A stretch of DNA of 64,000 bases from Pseudoselenomonas ruminantium (GTDB lineage: Bacteria > Bacillota > Negativicutes > Selenomonadales > Selenomonadaceae), in assembly GCF_900142515.1 (NCBI RefSeq), contig NZ_FRBC01000013.1:24457-88456 (forward strand), written 5' to 3'. Below the pieces are notes generated by a model. The model did not search any database, had not been told where the DNA came from, and saw only the letters and a program-made list of their open reading frames with translations. Both the position numbers and the translations under genes were made by a program. This document shows, piece after piece, positions 17,855-27,423 of this stretch; positions within the stretch are counted from its first letter, which is position 1, and each line of letters opens with the position of its first letter.

Positions 17855-19327
17855 TTATCCTTGTACAAGCCATTCATGATATATCTTTTCATAGCCCGCC
17901 TGAATGTCTCCCAAATAATTCTTTACATCCATTATAGGGGAAAATTGCATCATCTTGCGCAAATTTTCGTGTAGGCCTTGCAATAAATCCTGCGATCCAG
18001 CCAAAGCAACGGCCGTTTCCACGTATTTATCTGGGGTTGGCACAGTCAGTTCTTCCAACCCCATGTTTTTCAGCAGACTGTAACCAAAACGGGAACCATG
18101 CCGGCTGCCATACATGCTTATAACTGGCACCCCCATATAAATGGCTTCGCAGGTAGTCCCCCCACCAGGGTAGGGAAAGGGATCCAACGCAATATCCATA
18201 TCCTGATATTCGTCCAGATAATATTGTGATGCAGGCCGCAATTCCACCCTGTTTAGCGGAAAGCCCAACGCCTGAAGCCGTCTTTTCATGATTTTCAGTT
18301 CTTTTTTATCACGCCGCACATTCTTAAGCAACAACCTGCTTTTCGGTACACGTTCCAGTATCTGACGCCAAACTGTCAAGATCGCATCATTGAGCTTCAG
18401 GAAATTGCTGAAAGAACCAAAAACCACGGGAGTGTGCAATTGCCATTTTTTCTGGCAGCGCAGTACGCTCTCCGATGGAGTAAAACAAAAATGGCTGCGG
18501 GGCAAGCGCAGGAGCGTCTCCGTAAAAAAACGCTCATTGCCCGGTGGATCGCACCAGGCATCCGTAAGATAATAATCTACGGCAGGCAGCCCCGTGGTAT
18601 CAAAATAGCCAATACCAGACAACTGTACAGGTGCCGGCTTATACGCCATAATCTGCAGGGTACGGCCTTTTTGAGTATGACCGGCCAAATCCACCAAAAG
18701 GTCAATCTCGTCTGCATGGATACGAGCGGCTGCCTCCGCCGGCGAAAGCCCCTGCAAATCATGCCAGCCATCCACCATCTCCTGCAACCAGCCTGTAACC
18801 TCATTGCGATTGTTGCCAATATCGTATAAATGCACTTCAAAAATGCTTTTATCATAGGCAGCATAAAGCTGTACAGCAAAATTGGTCACGATATGTTCAT
18901 AGAAATCCGGAGAAATATAGCCTACCTTGATCTTTTTTCTTCCCTGACGCGTTTCAGGATCATGCCTATAAGGCTGCACCTCTGCAAACAAACTGCCATA
19001 CAGGCAATGCATCCTGAACAGCATTTCATCCGGCAAATCCGGAACCAGATGCATCCAGGTCAGTGCCTCACTGAAAAAACTACGCCTTTCTGCCAGCAGC
19101 TCATCATCCAGTTGAATAGCAGCAGCCCGTTCCAAATGTTTGCAGGCTTCCTGCCAATGCCCGCCCCGAATCAAGATCTTATGCATGGCTTCATGATAAT
19201 AATATCTTTGTACAGAGGTAAGCATCAGCGTACGTGCTGTAAGCTCCCCTATCTCTGCAGCCTGCTCATACTGCCCTGCATCATAGGCTTTGCACATTTT
19301 CTCAAACATTTGGACAAAGCGACTCAT
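17855..19327 (-). CDS. O-GlcNAc-transferase-like (GT41/SPINDLY) glycosyltransferase 1
   Basis: A 490-residue GT41 homologue, the family that transfers GlcNAc or related sugars from UDP or GDP donors to Ser/Thr of cytosolic proteins. A short helical N-terminus (1-125) precedes the GT-B domain, which starts KKIKVGYISPDFYEH; H145 corresponds to the conserved active-site histidine of O-GlcNAc transferase. Then follow EIDLLVDLAGHT, PVQLSGIGYFDTTGLPAVDY, FGSFSNFLKLND with the conserved diphosphate-binding lysine, and DPFPYPGGGTTCEAIYMGVPV. It overlaps the second GT41 gene by four bases. The flagellins are the obvious acceptors, because bacterial GT41 enzymes in flagellar loci glycosylate flagellin. 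Confidence 0.88.
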   Translation of the reverse strand: MSRFVQMFEKMCKAYDAGQYEQAAEIGELTARTLMLTSVQRYYYHEAMHKILIRGGHWQEACKHLERAAAIQLDDELLAERRSFFSEALTWMHLVPDLPDEMLFRMHCLYGSLFAEVQPYRHDPETRQGRKKIKVGYISPDFYEHIVTNFAVQLYAAYDKSIFEVHLYDIGNNRNEVTGWLQEMVDGWHDLQGLSPAEAAARIHADEIDLLVDLAGHTQKGRTLQIMAYKPAPVQLSGIGYFDTTGLPAVDYYLTDAWCDPPGNERFFTETLLRLPRSHFCFTPSESVLRCQKKWQLHTPVVFGSFSNFLKLNDAILTVWRQILERVPKSRLLLKNVRRDKKELKIMKRRLQALGFPLNRVELRPASQYYLDEYQDMDIALDPFPYPGGGTTCEAIYMGVPVISMYGSRHGSRFGYSLLKNMGLEELTVPTPDKYVETAVALAGSQDLLQGLHENLRKMMQFSPIMDVKNYLGDIQAGYEKIYHEWLVQG

Positions 19328-20961
19328 TGTCTTTCCTCCATAATATTTCTGTAAAAATTCTCCATTGATTGTAAATATAATTTTCTATCCATCAAGGGAG
19401 AGCGCTGCATCATCATGCGCAGATTCGTCTGCAGCATCTGTAAAAGTTCTGAATCACCAGCCAGCATAACAGCTCTCTCTATATATTCTGTCTCTGTATG
19501 CGCAACTAGTTCTCCCAATCCCAGATTCATCAACAGACTGAAACCAAATCTTTCTCCATGACTTCTGCCTGCCAATGTAATCAACGGTCTCCCCATATAA
19601 AGAGCATCGCAGCTGGTTCCTCCTCCAGGATAGGGAAAGGAATCTAATGCAATATCCATATCGCCATATTCCAACAGATAATCCTCACTGAGCCCCCGGC
19701 ATTCTACTCGCTCCATAGGCAGCCCCGCATGAGCCAATCTTTTCCGCGTATATTCTTCCGCTTCACCGCCGTCAAAAACCGCTGCCTTCAACAATAAATG
19801 ACTGTCAGGCACCGCCATAAGAATTTTGCACCATATAGCCAATACCTGGTCCGTTACTTTAGCAAAATTATTAAAGCTGCCGAAAGTCACATAACCTTTA
19901 CGCCGGAATGCTGGCGCCCTTACTTCAGCTGACCTCAATGGCCGGTAACAAAAATGACTATATGGCAGTATAACCAGCTTTTCCACAAATTCCCGCTGTG
20001 TTTGTTCATCATCCAAATAAACATCCCCCAAAAAGTAGTCAACAACCGGCAGCCCCGTAGATGCAAAATAGCCAATACCAGATACCTGTATCGGCGCAGG
20101 CTTATAGGCCATGACAGGCAGGCCATTCCCCTTGGTGTGCCCTGCCAGGTCTACTAAAATATCGATTTCATCTGCATAGATCATCTTCGCCATTTCTTGT
20201 GACGGCAATCCACGCAAATTTCGCCAACCTGTTACCTGACTCTTTACTTTTTGGCTGTATTCATCCTCCGGCCCCAACATATAAACATAAACAGCAAACT
20301 TTTCATGGTCATAGGCGGTCAATAGATCATAGCAAAAGCAAAGCATCACATGTCGACGAACATCCGGTGACAGATAACCAATCCGCCATGGTCCTTTCCC
20401 CCGCCGCCCAGACGGATGCGCAAAAAAATTTCTCTTCCCTAGTACGTCAGAAAATCCTCTGGCTGCCTGCCGTAAAAAATCCGCACTGTGTCCTCCACCA
20501 TAATGCAGATTAAAAAGATAATTGCTATACTCCAAAGCCTGTAAATCTGTTTCCATCGCAGTTGCCGCAGCTTTGCGATATGCCTCAGCAGCTTCTTTAT
20601 TTTTTCCCAGTATGCGGCAGCACTGTCCCAAAAGATTACTTATCTTTTCACCATAACCTTGTTGTTTATCCACTGGAAGCTGTATCTTCAGCAGCTCCCG
20701 ATATGCACTGACATATCGCCCGTCCATAAACAAGATTCTGGCATGCAGGAATTGCGTATAAAAATCCGTTGGTAGCAGGTCATGCAATTTCTCCCAGGCT
20801 GCTGACGCAGCCTGAACATCCCCCTGCTCAATATACAGGCTGACCATGAGATAAGCTGCTTCCTGCGGATCCAGAATGGCCAATTTTTCAATATGCGCTC
20901 TGGCTGCTGCGTAATCCCTCCTGTCCAAGCTGTCATATACATTCTCATATAACTTATCCAT
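19324..20961 (-). CDS. O-GlcNAc-transferase-like (GT41/SPINDLY) glycosyltransferase 2
   Basis: A 545-residue paralogue of the following gene with a longer TPR-type N-terminus (about 1-180, for example AAAEAYRKAAATAM). The GT41 domain begins PWRIGYLSPDVRRH, with the conserved histidine at 204. Then come EIDILVDLAGHT, PIQVSGIGYFASTGLPVVDY, FGSFNNFAKVTD and DSFPYPGGGTSCDALYMGRPL. It overlaps the upstream GT2 gene by eight bases and the downstream GT41 gene by four. Two GT41 enzymes side by side could serve different flagellin subgroups or different sites. Direct O-glycosylation of flagellin Ser/Thr in the cytoplasm is inferred. Confidence 0.88.
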   Translation of the reverse strand: MDKLYENVYDSLDRRDYAAARAHIEKLAILDPQEAAYLMVSLYIEQGDVQAASAAWEKLHDLLPTDFYTQFLHARILFMDGRYVSAYRELLKIQLPVDKQQGYGEKISNLLGQCCRILGKNKEAAEAYRKAAATAMETDLQALEYSNYLFNLHYGGGHSADFLRQAARGFSDVLGKRNFFAHPSGRRGKGPWRIGYLSPDVRRHVMLCFCYDLLTAYDHEKFAVYVYMLGPEDEYSQKVKSQVTGWRNLRGLPSQEMAKMIYADEIDILVDLAGHTKGNGLPVMAYKPAPIQVSGIGYFASTGLPVVDYFLGDVYLDDEQTQREFVEKLVILPYSHFCYRPLRSAEVRAPAFRRKGYVTFGSFNNFAKVTDQVLAIWCKILMAVPDSHLLLKAAVFDGGEAEEYTRKRLAHAGLPMERVECRGLSEDYLLEYGDMDIALDSFPYPGGGTSCDALYMGRPLITLAGRSHGERFGFSLLMNLGLGELVAHTETEYIERAVMLAGDSELLQMLQTNLRMMMQRSPLMDRKLYLQSMENFYRNIMEERQ

Positions 20962-23515
20962 CTTGCTCCTCCAGCCAGGATTGTATGCGTTCTGTCCGTC
21001 TTGCCAACCGTCTTTCCGCCAAAGTCTTAAGCTGCCCAGTAATTACCGAGCGATAAGCCGTGGGCATGAGTCCCCCCAGCTTCTGCATCGCAGAGTCCCC
21101 ATGACTAAGGCCCCTGATGCCCATCTGCCATAACGCCGATACGTCTTCTGTTACCGCAGCGCCGGCTGCCTCCAGCCTTCCTGCCAGCATATATGACTCT
21201 GCCGGCTTCACCTCTGTCTTCAATCGTTGCTGATAATAAAGACGCACCTTGTCCCGATTCTGGCGCGGCAACTTTTCCAGCAAAAATTCCGCATCCTGTT
21301 CTCTGTCATAGATGCTGTTGATAGCCTCTATCCATTCCACGTCCGTCCTGCCAGCCAAAAATTTCAGCAACAAAATAAAAGCTTTGTGACAATATTTATT
21401 GACAGCCAATGATTTTTGCAGATAATCCCATGCTTCTAAATCCTTTCCCTGCCAGAAGAACAGTCGGGAAAGATTTGCATACATGACAGACATATCACTA
21501 CCTACTTCATCCGTCAGCAGACGCTGGCGCAATAAATCATGTTCCTGTGCATAAGCATACATCCGCTCTGCCTCCAGATAACACTCTTCCGCACCGATAT
21601 AATCCCCTTTATCCTCCCGAAAATATCCCTCCATAATCTTAAAATCAGCCATATAGGGGAATTTTTCCAATGCCTGCCGTATCACCGCTGTGATTTCTTC
21701 TAAAGGGTGCTCCAACAGGAATAGGGACTGAATCAAAATCGTATAGGGACGATTTTCTGCCGCCTCCGAATCTGCCATCATCTCCACATATGCCCGGGCA
21801 TGAATAATTGCCTGTTCATATTCCTTGAGCCCGTAATAACAGTCAGCCAGATACATCTCATCCATCACGGAACGACCGTACTTTTCTGCTGACAACTGCA
21901 AAAGCCGTAAATTCCGTCTGAGCTTTTCCGGCATGCGGACAGTTGAGTAACCTGTATGATAGATGCGAAAATCCTTCACTAGCGGCATCGATGTATTTTC
22001 TGTACCAGTATATTGCAAATTCTCATGAATCATGCGGATATAACGTAATTCTGGCAGCTTCCTGAACACCCGGATCTGATACCCTTTACTTATGCAGGCA
22101 TTATTGCGATCCTTGTCCACATTTATCCAATCACAAGCTAAGCCAATCACACTGCTATCCTTATCATAGCGGTCAATGGCCCGGCGCACTCCTGCATAAT
22201 CCTCCGGCCGGATATATTCATCAGCATCCAGCAGCAGTATCCACTCGCCATGCGTCTGGTCAATGGCAAAATTCTTAGCCGCCGCAAAATCATCGATCCA
22301 ATCAAAATGCACCACCCGTGCTCCCGCATTCTGAGCAATCTCCACAGTCCTATCCGTAGAGCCTGTATCCACCACGATGATTTCTTCTGCCAAATGAAGC
22401 ATACACTCCAGCCAGATTGGCAGGTTTTCTTCCTCATTTTTGACGATTACAGCTGCAGATATCTTATAATTTATTTTTTCCTGCACACTGTCTTCAACCA
22501 ACAGTGCCTCTATCTGCGGCAAAAATCCCAGCATCTCATCCGTATAAGAAGCCGTCGCATCCCCCCGATGTGCCAAAAATTCCTGATAAATTTCCTTGCT
22601 TTGTACAAAAAGATGCTTCGCGTCCTCCCTATCTCCCTGCTGCCAGGCCGCGAACCCCAGAATCGCTCGAAAATCCGGCACATAGGGAAATTCCTGTTCT
22701 GCCTCTTGCAGCAGGGGAAGCATTTCCCGCCAATGATCTCCCAATATGGATTGGCATTGGAGCAAAGTGCTATACATCCGGGTCTCACGGCCCGGTAGTA
22801 TTACCTTTTTCTTTATCGCCATTCGGGCATAATCTGCCGCTCTGGCATAATCCTTCAGACTATAATAACAGTCAGCTATATAGCATAGATCCCAATCACT
22901 TCCATTTCCTGCCGCCTGCTGCGCCAACAGGATATCCAAATTCCTGCGGGACTTGCTTTCATCTGTACTGGCTGAATAACCGGTATGATATATTACTGCA
23001 TCAGGCAAAAGAGTCATCTCCTTCTGCCCCTCCCCATGATAGACGAGCTGTTCATGGACAGCTCCAACATACCGGAGCTTAGGCAGATTGCGGAAAATAC
23101 GGATATACAGATTTTCATTCTGCACACGATTGCCATTATCCTTATCGATATTCAGACGGCGGCAAACAAAGCCGATTATCTTCTCCTGCTTGTCGTAACG
23201 CTGTAATATCTGCTTCACAATACCGTAGTCCTTTGGCTCCCAGTATTCGTCCGCATCCAAAAAGATTATCCAGCGTCCACGTGCCTGTTCAATCGCATAG
23301 TTCTTCGCCTTGCCAAAGTCATTTATCCAAGGAAAAGAAAAAACTCTCGCACCAGCTGCTTCAGCCAGCGCCACGGTATTATCCTCGGATCCGGTATCCA
23401 CCACCACCAATTCATTGGCCAACTCCTTCATACAGGTCAGCCAACGAGGCAGATTTTCCGCTTCATTGCGCACAATCACACAAGCTGAAACTTTTATCTC
23501 TTTGTTCCCCACCAC
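20954..23515 (-). CDS. Tandem GT2 glycosyltransferase with TPR regions
   Basis: An 853-residue protein with two complete family-2 glycosyltransferase domains. The first (about 7-200) has SACVIVRNEAENLPRWL, VVVDTGSEDNT and the DxD-like site IFLDADEYW. The second (about 350-560) has SAAVIVKNEEENLPIWL, VVDTGSTDRTVEIA and LLLDADEYI. Each is followed by TPR-like helices (for example LCYIADCYYSLKDYARAADYA), and a helical tail ends the protein. It is cytosolic; no export signal is seen. This build is typical of glycan-extension enzymes in Firmicute flagellin clusters. Two catalytic domains in one chain would let it add two sugars in succession or polymerise. Confidence 0.87.
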   Translation of the reverse strand: MVGNKEIKVSACVIVRNEAENLPRWLTCMKELANELVVVDTGSEDNTVALAEAAGARVFSFPWINDFGKAKNYAIEQARGRWIIFLDADEYWEPKDYGIVKQILQRYDKQEKIIGFVCRRLNIDKDNGNRVQNENLYIRIFRNLPKLRYVGAVHEQLVYHGEGQKEMTLLPDAVIYHTGYSASTDESKSRRNLDILLAQQAAGNGSDWDLCYIADCYYSLKDYARAADYARMAIKKKVILPGRETRMYSTLLQCQSILGDHWREMLPLLQEAEQEFPYVPDFRAILGFAAWQQGDREDAKHLFVQSKEIYQEFLAHRGDATASYTDEMLGFLPQIEALLVEDSVQEKINYKISAAVIVKNEEENLPIWLECMLHLAEEIIVVDTGSTDRTVEIAQNAGARVVHFDWIDDFAAAKNFAIDQTHGEWILLLDADEYIRPEDYAGVRRAIDRYDKDSSVIGLACDWINVDKDRNNACISKGYQIRVFRKLPELRYIRMIHENLQYTGTENTSMPLVKDFRIYHTGYSTVRMPEKLRRNLRLLQLSAEKYGRSVMDEMYLADCYYGLKEYEQAIIHARAYVEMMADSEAAENRPYTILIQSLFLLEHPLEEITAVIRQALEKFPYMADFKIMEGYFREDKGDYIGAEECYLEAERMYAYAQEHDLLRQRLLTDEVGSDMSVMYANLSRLFFWQGKDLEAWDYLQKSLAVNKYCHKAFILLLKFLAGRTDVEWIEAINSIYDREQDAEFLLEKLPRQNRDKVRLYYQQRLKTEVKPAESYMLAGRLEAAGAAVTEDVSALWQMGIRGLSHGDSAMQKLGGLMPTAYRSVITGQLKTLAERRLARRTERIQSWLEEQDG

Positions 23516-23551
23516 TGAACCAGCCCCTTTTGCGTTCCGTTTTCCCCATCT

Positions 23552-24214
23552 TCAATAAAATCTTCTATACGCCTGCAAGAAAATCTGCCTCTGTTCCTCG
23601 TAATCTTCCCCAGCCATACTATGCTTAGTCTGATGAATAATCCAGGGTTCATCCTGCCGCGGCAACATCACCTCATACCCTTGGCCTCTGTATTCCTGAC
23701 TGATGGAGATATCGTAAAAGTGCCAGCCAGTCAATAAATCAGCCCGCCAAGGGATATCATACTGCGTTGCCAACAGTACGCCGTCAACAGCCTGTACCCG
23801 GCATTTTGGCACATTTTCAGAAGGAACGCTAATATGCTCCGCTCGCAAAGCGTGGGCAACCTTATTATGAAGCCCCTGCCCGTCCCACCAGATGCCACTG
23901 GGCGGCAACTGCTCACAGCCAGCCAGACCGATCAGCCCTACTCTGGGGTCAGCAAACAGCTGCAACAGCTCCTCTATCAGATTTTTCCGTATGACCAGAA
24001 CATCCTGATGCATATAGACTTTATACTTTGCATCTGCCGCAGCCAGTCGTCCCTGTTCATAACCGGCACACATAGAGCTGGCACCGCCAATTGGAAGTAT
24101 TTCTGCTGTCATACCTGAAGGAATCCACAGATGACGTAAATACAACACTGCTTCGCGAAATTGCGCCTCATCATTCACACACATGATAAATGTGATTTTA
24201 TGCGGATCCATCAT
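23552..24214 (-). CDS. StrF-like glycosyltransferase (GT2 subgroup)
   Basis: A 220-residue single-domain protein: ITFIMCVNDEAQFREAVLYL at the start, YKVYMHQDVLVIRKNLIEEL, and GLIGLAGCEQLP. It continues with VDGVLLATQYDIPWRADLLTGWHFYDIS. The H-Q-D-V element replaces the usual DxD, and the W-H-F-Y-D-I-S element is characteristic of the streptomycin-biosynthesis StrF-like group (Glyco_tranf_2_5). A GAGGAGG ribosome site precedes the ATG, which overlaps the stop of the upstream gene. It is likely one step in assembling the flagellar glycan; donor unknown. Confidence 0.8.
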   Translation of the reverse strand: MMDPHKITFIMCVNDEAQFREAVLYLRHLWIPSGMTAEILPIGGASSMCAGYEQGRLAAADAKYKVYMHQDVLVIRKNLIEELLQLFADPRVGLIGLAGCEQLPPSGIWWDGQGLHNKVAHALRAEHISVPSENVPKCRVQAVDGVLLATQYDIPWRADLLTGWHFYDISISQEYRGQGYEVMLPRQDEPWIIHQTKHSMAGEDYEEQRQIFLQAYRRFY

Positions 24215-25941
24215 TGTGCCTCCTCTAGCGACACAGCTAAAAGCTGCAATACACGCTCATAGTAAATAAGACTATGCTGCATGAATGTCTGCAAATATTC
24301 AAAATCAATCCCTTCTCTTGCACAGAGCGCCCAAAGCCTGTTGATATTTTCACGGCTGTCAATACCATTCTCTATCCGCCGCAAAAGCCTGACCAGTTCC
24401 CATCGGACAGACTCTGTATACCTCGATCTGAGAAATACACCTGTTTCATCAAGGCGACTGGCCGTTATAAAACAATAATGGTCATGGAAATCCTCTTCCA
24501 CCAATAATTGTTCATAACCGCTGCAGGAAAACCAATTGGCTACATTATGGATATCTCCCAGCAGGAACCACGCTTTGCCGCTATCCGCCAGCATTTTGCG
24601 GATCCCTGTCAAGAACACTTCCGGCGCATCTGTTTTTTCCAGTAAACAGCCAGCATAGATATAATCATATGTCTGATTGCTTTTCTCCAACTTACCACGC
24701 AAAAAGTTTTCCTGCTTATCCTCAGTCCAAATCGTCAGTGAAATTCCGGGGAATTTTTTCCCCACTGCCTCACGAAATGCAGGAATATTTTCACATAACA
24801 GTACCTTTTGCCCGTTTTTTGCTTTCTGGATAGCAGCTAAGATCTTATCCATGATTTGTCTGGATACCAACCAATCATTGTCTTCCCTCTTTATCTCCTG
24901 TTTGACTCCCAGCCGTTGCTGTAATTTTTTCAACCTTTCCCGCATTTCAGGCATCGCACTGCCAGCCTCATCCGACTGCAAGGTTCCCCTGCCTTGCTCT
25001 TTTCCCCGAGCATATAGCTGTTCAGCCTCCTCGTAACAGCGGATTGCACCGGTTTCGTCACCAGCATACTCTCGTGCATAACCTTCCATGATTTTGAACT
25101 CTGAACCATAAGGAAACTCCCGCAGAGCACGCTTGACCCAGTCCAAAATTTCCGGTAGTGGGTAATCCAAAAAAATCATGGATTGGAGCAACACACCATA
25201 TGGACGATTCTCTTCCCCCCGGACTCGTTCCGCCGCGTCCAGATAAGCTTTTGCATGCTGGATTGCCTGCTCATATTGCTGCAAGCCATAATAACAGTCT
25301 GCAAAATAAAAATCATCAATGAGCCGTTTGCCATATTTCTTTACGGATACTTCCAGCATTTGCAGATTGCGCTTATATTTTTCCGGCATCAGATGACGGG
25401 AATATCCAGTATGATAGATTGCATAATCATCCACAAGCGGCATATTCTTCTGCCCCTGACCCGAATAACGCAATATTTCATGGATAGCTCCTACATAACG
25501 CAGCTGCGGTAAATTTCGGAATACTCGTATCTGATGGATTGTGCTTATATAGGCATTATTCCTGCCCTTATCCACATTAATCAAAGGACTGACAAAACCA
25601 ATGACATTTTTATCTTTATCATAGCGCTGGATAGCGGCCCGGACACCAGCGCAATCCTGCAGCCTTATATATTCATCCGCATCCAGCATCAATATCCACT
25701 GTCCCTGACACTTTTCCAGCGCATAATTCTTAGCTGCCGCAAAATCGTCAATCCAAGGAAACTTTTCGACCCGTGCTCCGGCAGCCGTGGCTATTTCTAT
25801 CGTAGCATCCAGTGAGCCGGTGTCCACCACTACCATTTCATCTGCCAAAGATGACATAGATTCCAGCCAGCAAGGCAGATTTTCCTCTTCATTGCACACA
25901 ATCACACAAGCTGAAATTTTTATAATTCCTTTATCAGCCAT
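24211..25941 (-). CDS. GT2 glycosyltransferase with TPRs and a C-terminal methyltransferase-like remnant
   Basis: A protein of 576 residues. The GT2 domain (about 8-200) has SACVIVCNEEENLPCWL, VVVDTGSLDATIEIA and LMLDADEYI. TPR-like helices follow (about 200-340, FYFADCYYGLQQYEQAIQHA). The last 200 residues contain a Rossmann-like stretch: GQKVLLCENIPAFREAVGKKF, then YDYIYAGCLLEKTDAPEVFL and MLADSGKAWFLLGD. It resembles the class-I SAM methyltransferase core without a clear glycine-rich SAM loop, so it may be inactive. It is the first gene after the terminator of the flagellin at 26060-27382. No convincing own promoter was found, so terminator read-through from the flagellin gene is likely. 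Confidence 0.82.
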   Translation of the reverse strand: MADKGIIKISACVIVCNEEENLPCWLESMSSLADEMVVVDTGSLDATIEIATAAGARVEKFPWIDDFAAAKNYALEKCQGQWILMLDADEYIRLQDCAGVRAAIQRYDKDKNVIGFVSPLINVDKGRNNAYISTIHQIRVFRNLPQLRYVGAIHEILRYSGQGQKNMPLVDDYAIYHTGYSRHLMPEKYKRNLQMLEVSVKKYGKRLIDDFYFADCYYGLQQYEQAIQHAKAYLDAAERVRGEENRPYGVLLQSMIFLDYPLPEILDWVKRALREFPYGSEFKIMEGYAREYAGDETGAIRCYEEAEQLYARGKEQGRGTLQSDEAGSAMPEMRERLKKLQQRLGVKQEIKREDNDWLVSRQIMDKILAAIQKAKNGQKVLLCENIPAFREAVGKKFPGISLTIWTEDKQENFLRGKLEKSNQTYDYIYAGCLLEKTDAPEVFLTGIRKMLADSGKAWFLLGDIHNVANWFSCSGYEQLLVEEDFHDHYCFITASRLDETGVFLRSRYTESVRWELVRLLRRIENGIDSRENINRLWALCAREGIDFEYLQTFMQHSLIYYERVLQLLAVSLEEAQ

Positions 25942-26001
25942 TTCCCTATCCCCCTCTGTCTACATATAGATTCGTCAAATCCCGCATAAAAACCTGCATA
26001 A

Positions 26002-26050
26002 AAAAACCGCCCCGAAAGGCGGTTTTTGGTAGTTTCGTTTATTAACGAAA
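26002..26050 (-). terminator. Rho-independent terminator behind flagellin (26060-27382)
   Basis: On the minus strand a small hairpin (TTTCGTT, loop of four, AACGAAA) is followed by a GC-rich hairpin with arms AAAAACCGCC and GGCGGTTTTT. The T-run is part of the second arm. The same two-hairpin structure follows the twin flagellin at 31644-31692, with one more base pair there. It should end most flagellin transcripts while letting some polymerase read into the glycosyltransferase genes. Confidence 0.9.
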
Positions 26051-26059
26051 GACTGTCGA

Positions 26060-27382
26060 TTACTGGAGCAGGCTGAGAACCGAGCTGCTGCTCTGGTTGG
26101 CCTGTGCCAGCATAGACTGGGCGGCCTGCAGAAGAACATTGTTCTTCGTGTAGTTCGTCATTTCCTTCGCCATGTCGGCATCGCGAATCGTGGATTCGGA
26201 AGCCTGGACGTTTTCGGAAGCCGTGGTCAAGTTGCTGCTGGTGTAGCTCAAACGGGATTCAACGGAACCAATGGTGGTCTGCTGATCGAGAGCTTTCTGG
26301 ATAGCATTGTCCAGAACATTGATAGCAGCATTTGCCTTAACCTGCGTGGATACGTTCAAGGTTTCGCCATCGTCACCCTTGAGGCCAAGAGCCGTGGAGC
26401 GCATATCCGTCAAACCAACTTTGATAGCCTGATTAGCCTTCGTGCCAACCTGGAATACCATAGCGTTGTCTTCAGACTTGTTCTGAGCGCGGATGGATTC
26501 CGTAAAGTTATCCAGTACAGCATTTGCAGACTTGTTGATAGCTCCCTTGTTATTGGTAATGCTGATGGTGAAACCGGAAATCTGACTGGAAACACCAGAC
26601 GTATAAGCCGTCAGGGTCACGGCACATCCTTTGTCTGCCGTATAAACCTTATTGGCAGAACCATCTTTACCAATCAAAGAGGTCTTAGCCGAAATCTTCA
26701 GCGTCTGGGAAATCTTGTCATCCTTACCATTATAGGCGGTCTTAGCCAAAATGGTGGTCAAATCTTCTGTACCAACGCTGAAGGTAGTGGTATACGTACG
26801 CCCCTGCTTTACATAGGAAATCGTTACATTATCCGTGCTATGGATGTTCAGGCTTTCACCAGTACGGCTCTTCAAAGCTGTCAACTTGGAAGTAGCAATC
26901 GTGCTTGCATCCATGCTTTCATTGGTCATCGCCGTAGTCGTGGCATTAGTCTTGTTGTTGTGGGAACCATCGACAAGGTACTTGCCGTTGTAGGTGATGT
27001 TGGCGTTATCATCGATCTGGTCGATGGACTGATCCAATTCTTTCTGGATGGTCTGACGGTCGCTGTCGGTGTTGGTATCATTGGCTGCGTTGATGACTTT
27101 CTCTTTCAGAGTCTTCAGGATATCAACCGTGGAGCTTACAGCACCTTCAGCAACTTTCATCATGGCGTTGCCGTTCTGGGTGTTGCTGTTAGCCTGATCG
27201 AGACCACGGATCTGAACGCGCATACGCTCGGATATAGCGTAACCAGAAGCGTCATCAGCCGCGCCATTGATCTTCATACCGGAAGATACTTTCTCCAGAC
27301 TCTTAGCCAAAGCGCTGGAGTTCTTATTCAGCGTGTTCAGGGTCGAGATTGCCGACATATTGTTCTTTACTACCATTGACAT
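26060..27382 (-). CDS. fliC: Flagellin A (twin of the flagellin at 31702-33024)
   Basis: A 440-residue flagellin. The conserved D0/D1 N-terminus has NTLNKNSSALAKSLEKVSSG and DDASGYAISERMRVQIRGL. The C-terminus has VESRLSYTSSNLTTASENVQ, STIRDADMAKEM and the terminal VLSLLQ. Residues 1-156 and about 264-440 are practically identical to the twin; only the central surface region (about 157-263) differs in patches. One cysteine (C253) lies in that region. CAAGGAGG lies eight bases before the ATG. The gene has its own sigma-28 promoter and a long structured leader. It is rich in Ser/Thr, as expected of a substrate of the neighbouring GT41 enzymes. Confidence 0.97.
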   Translation of the reverse strand: MSMVVKNNMSAISTLNTLNKNSSALAKSLEKVSSGMKINGAADDASGYAISERMRVQIRGLDQANSNTQNGNAMMKVAEGAVSSTVDILKTLKEKVINAANDTNTDSDRQTIQKELDQSIDQIDDNANITYNGKYLVDGSHNNKTNATTTAMTNESMDASTIATSKLTALKSRTGESLNIHSTDNVTISYVKQGRTYTTTFSVGTEDLTTILAKTAYNGKDDKISQTLKISAKTSLIGKDGSANKVYTADKGCAVTLTAYTSGVSSQISGFTISITNNKGAINKSANAVLDNFTESIRAQNKSEDNAMVFQVGTKANQAIKVGLTDMRSTALGLKGDDGETLNVSTQVKANAAINVLDNAIQKALDQQTTIGSVESRLSYTSSNLTTASENVQASESTIRDADMAKEMTNYTKNNVLLQAAQSMLAQANQSSSSVLSLLQ

Positions 27383-27423
27383 GATGTTTTCCTCCTTGAA
27401 TATAGAAAATATTTATCTTGATA

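Noticed and set aside
25942..26001. Separate promoter for the glycosyltransferase run starting at 25941
   Set aside because: TTGACG is present but has no -10 at proper distance. Read-through from flagellin A explains expression equally well.
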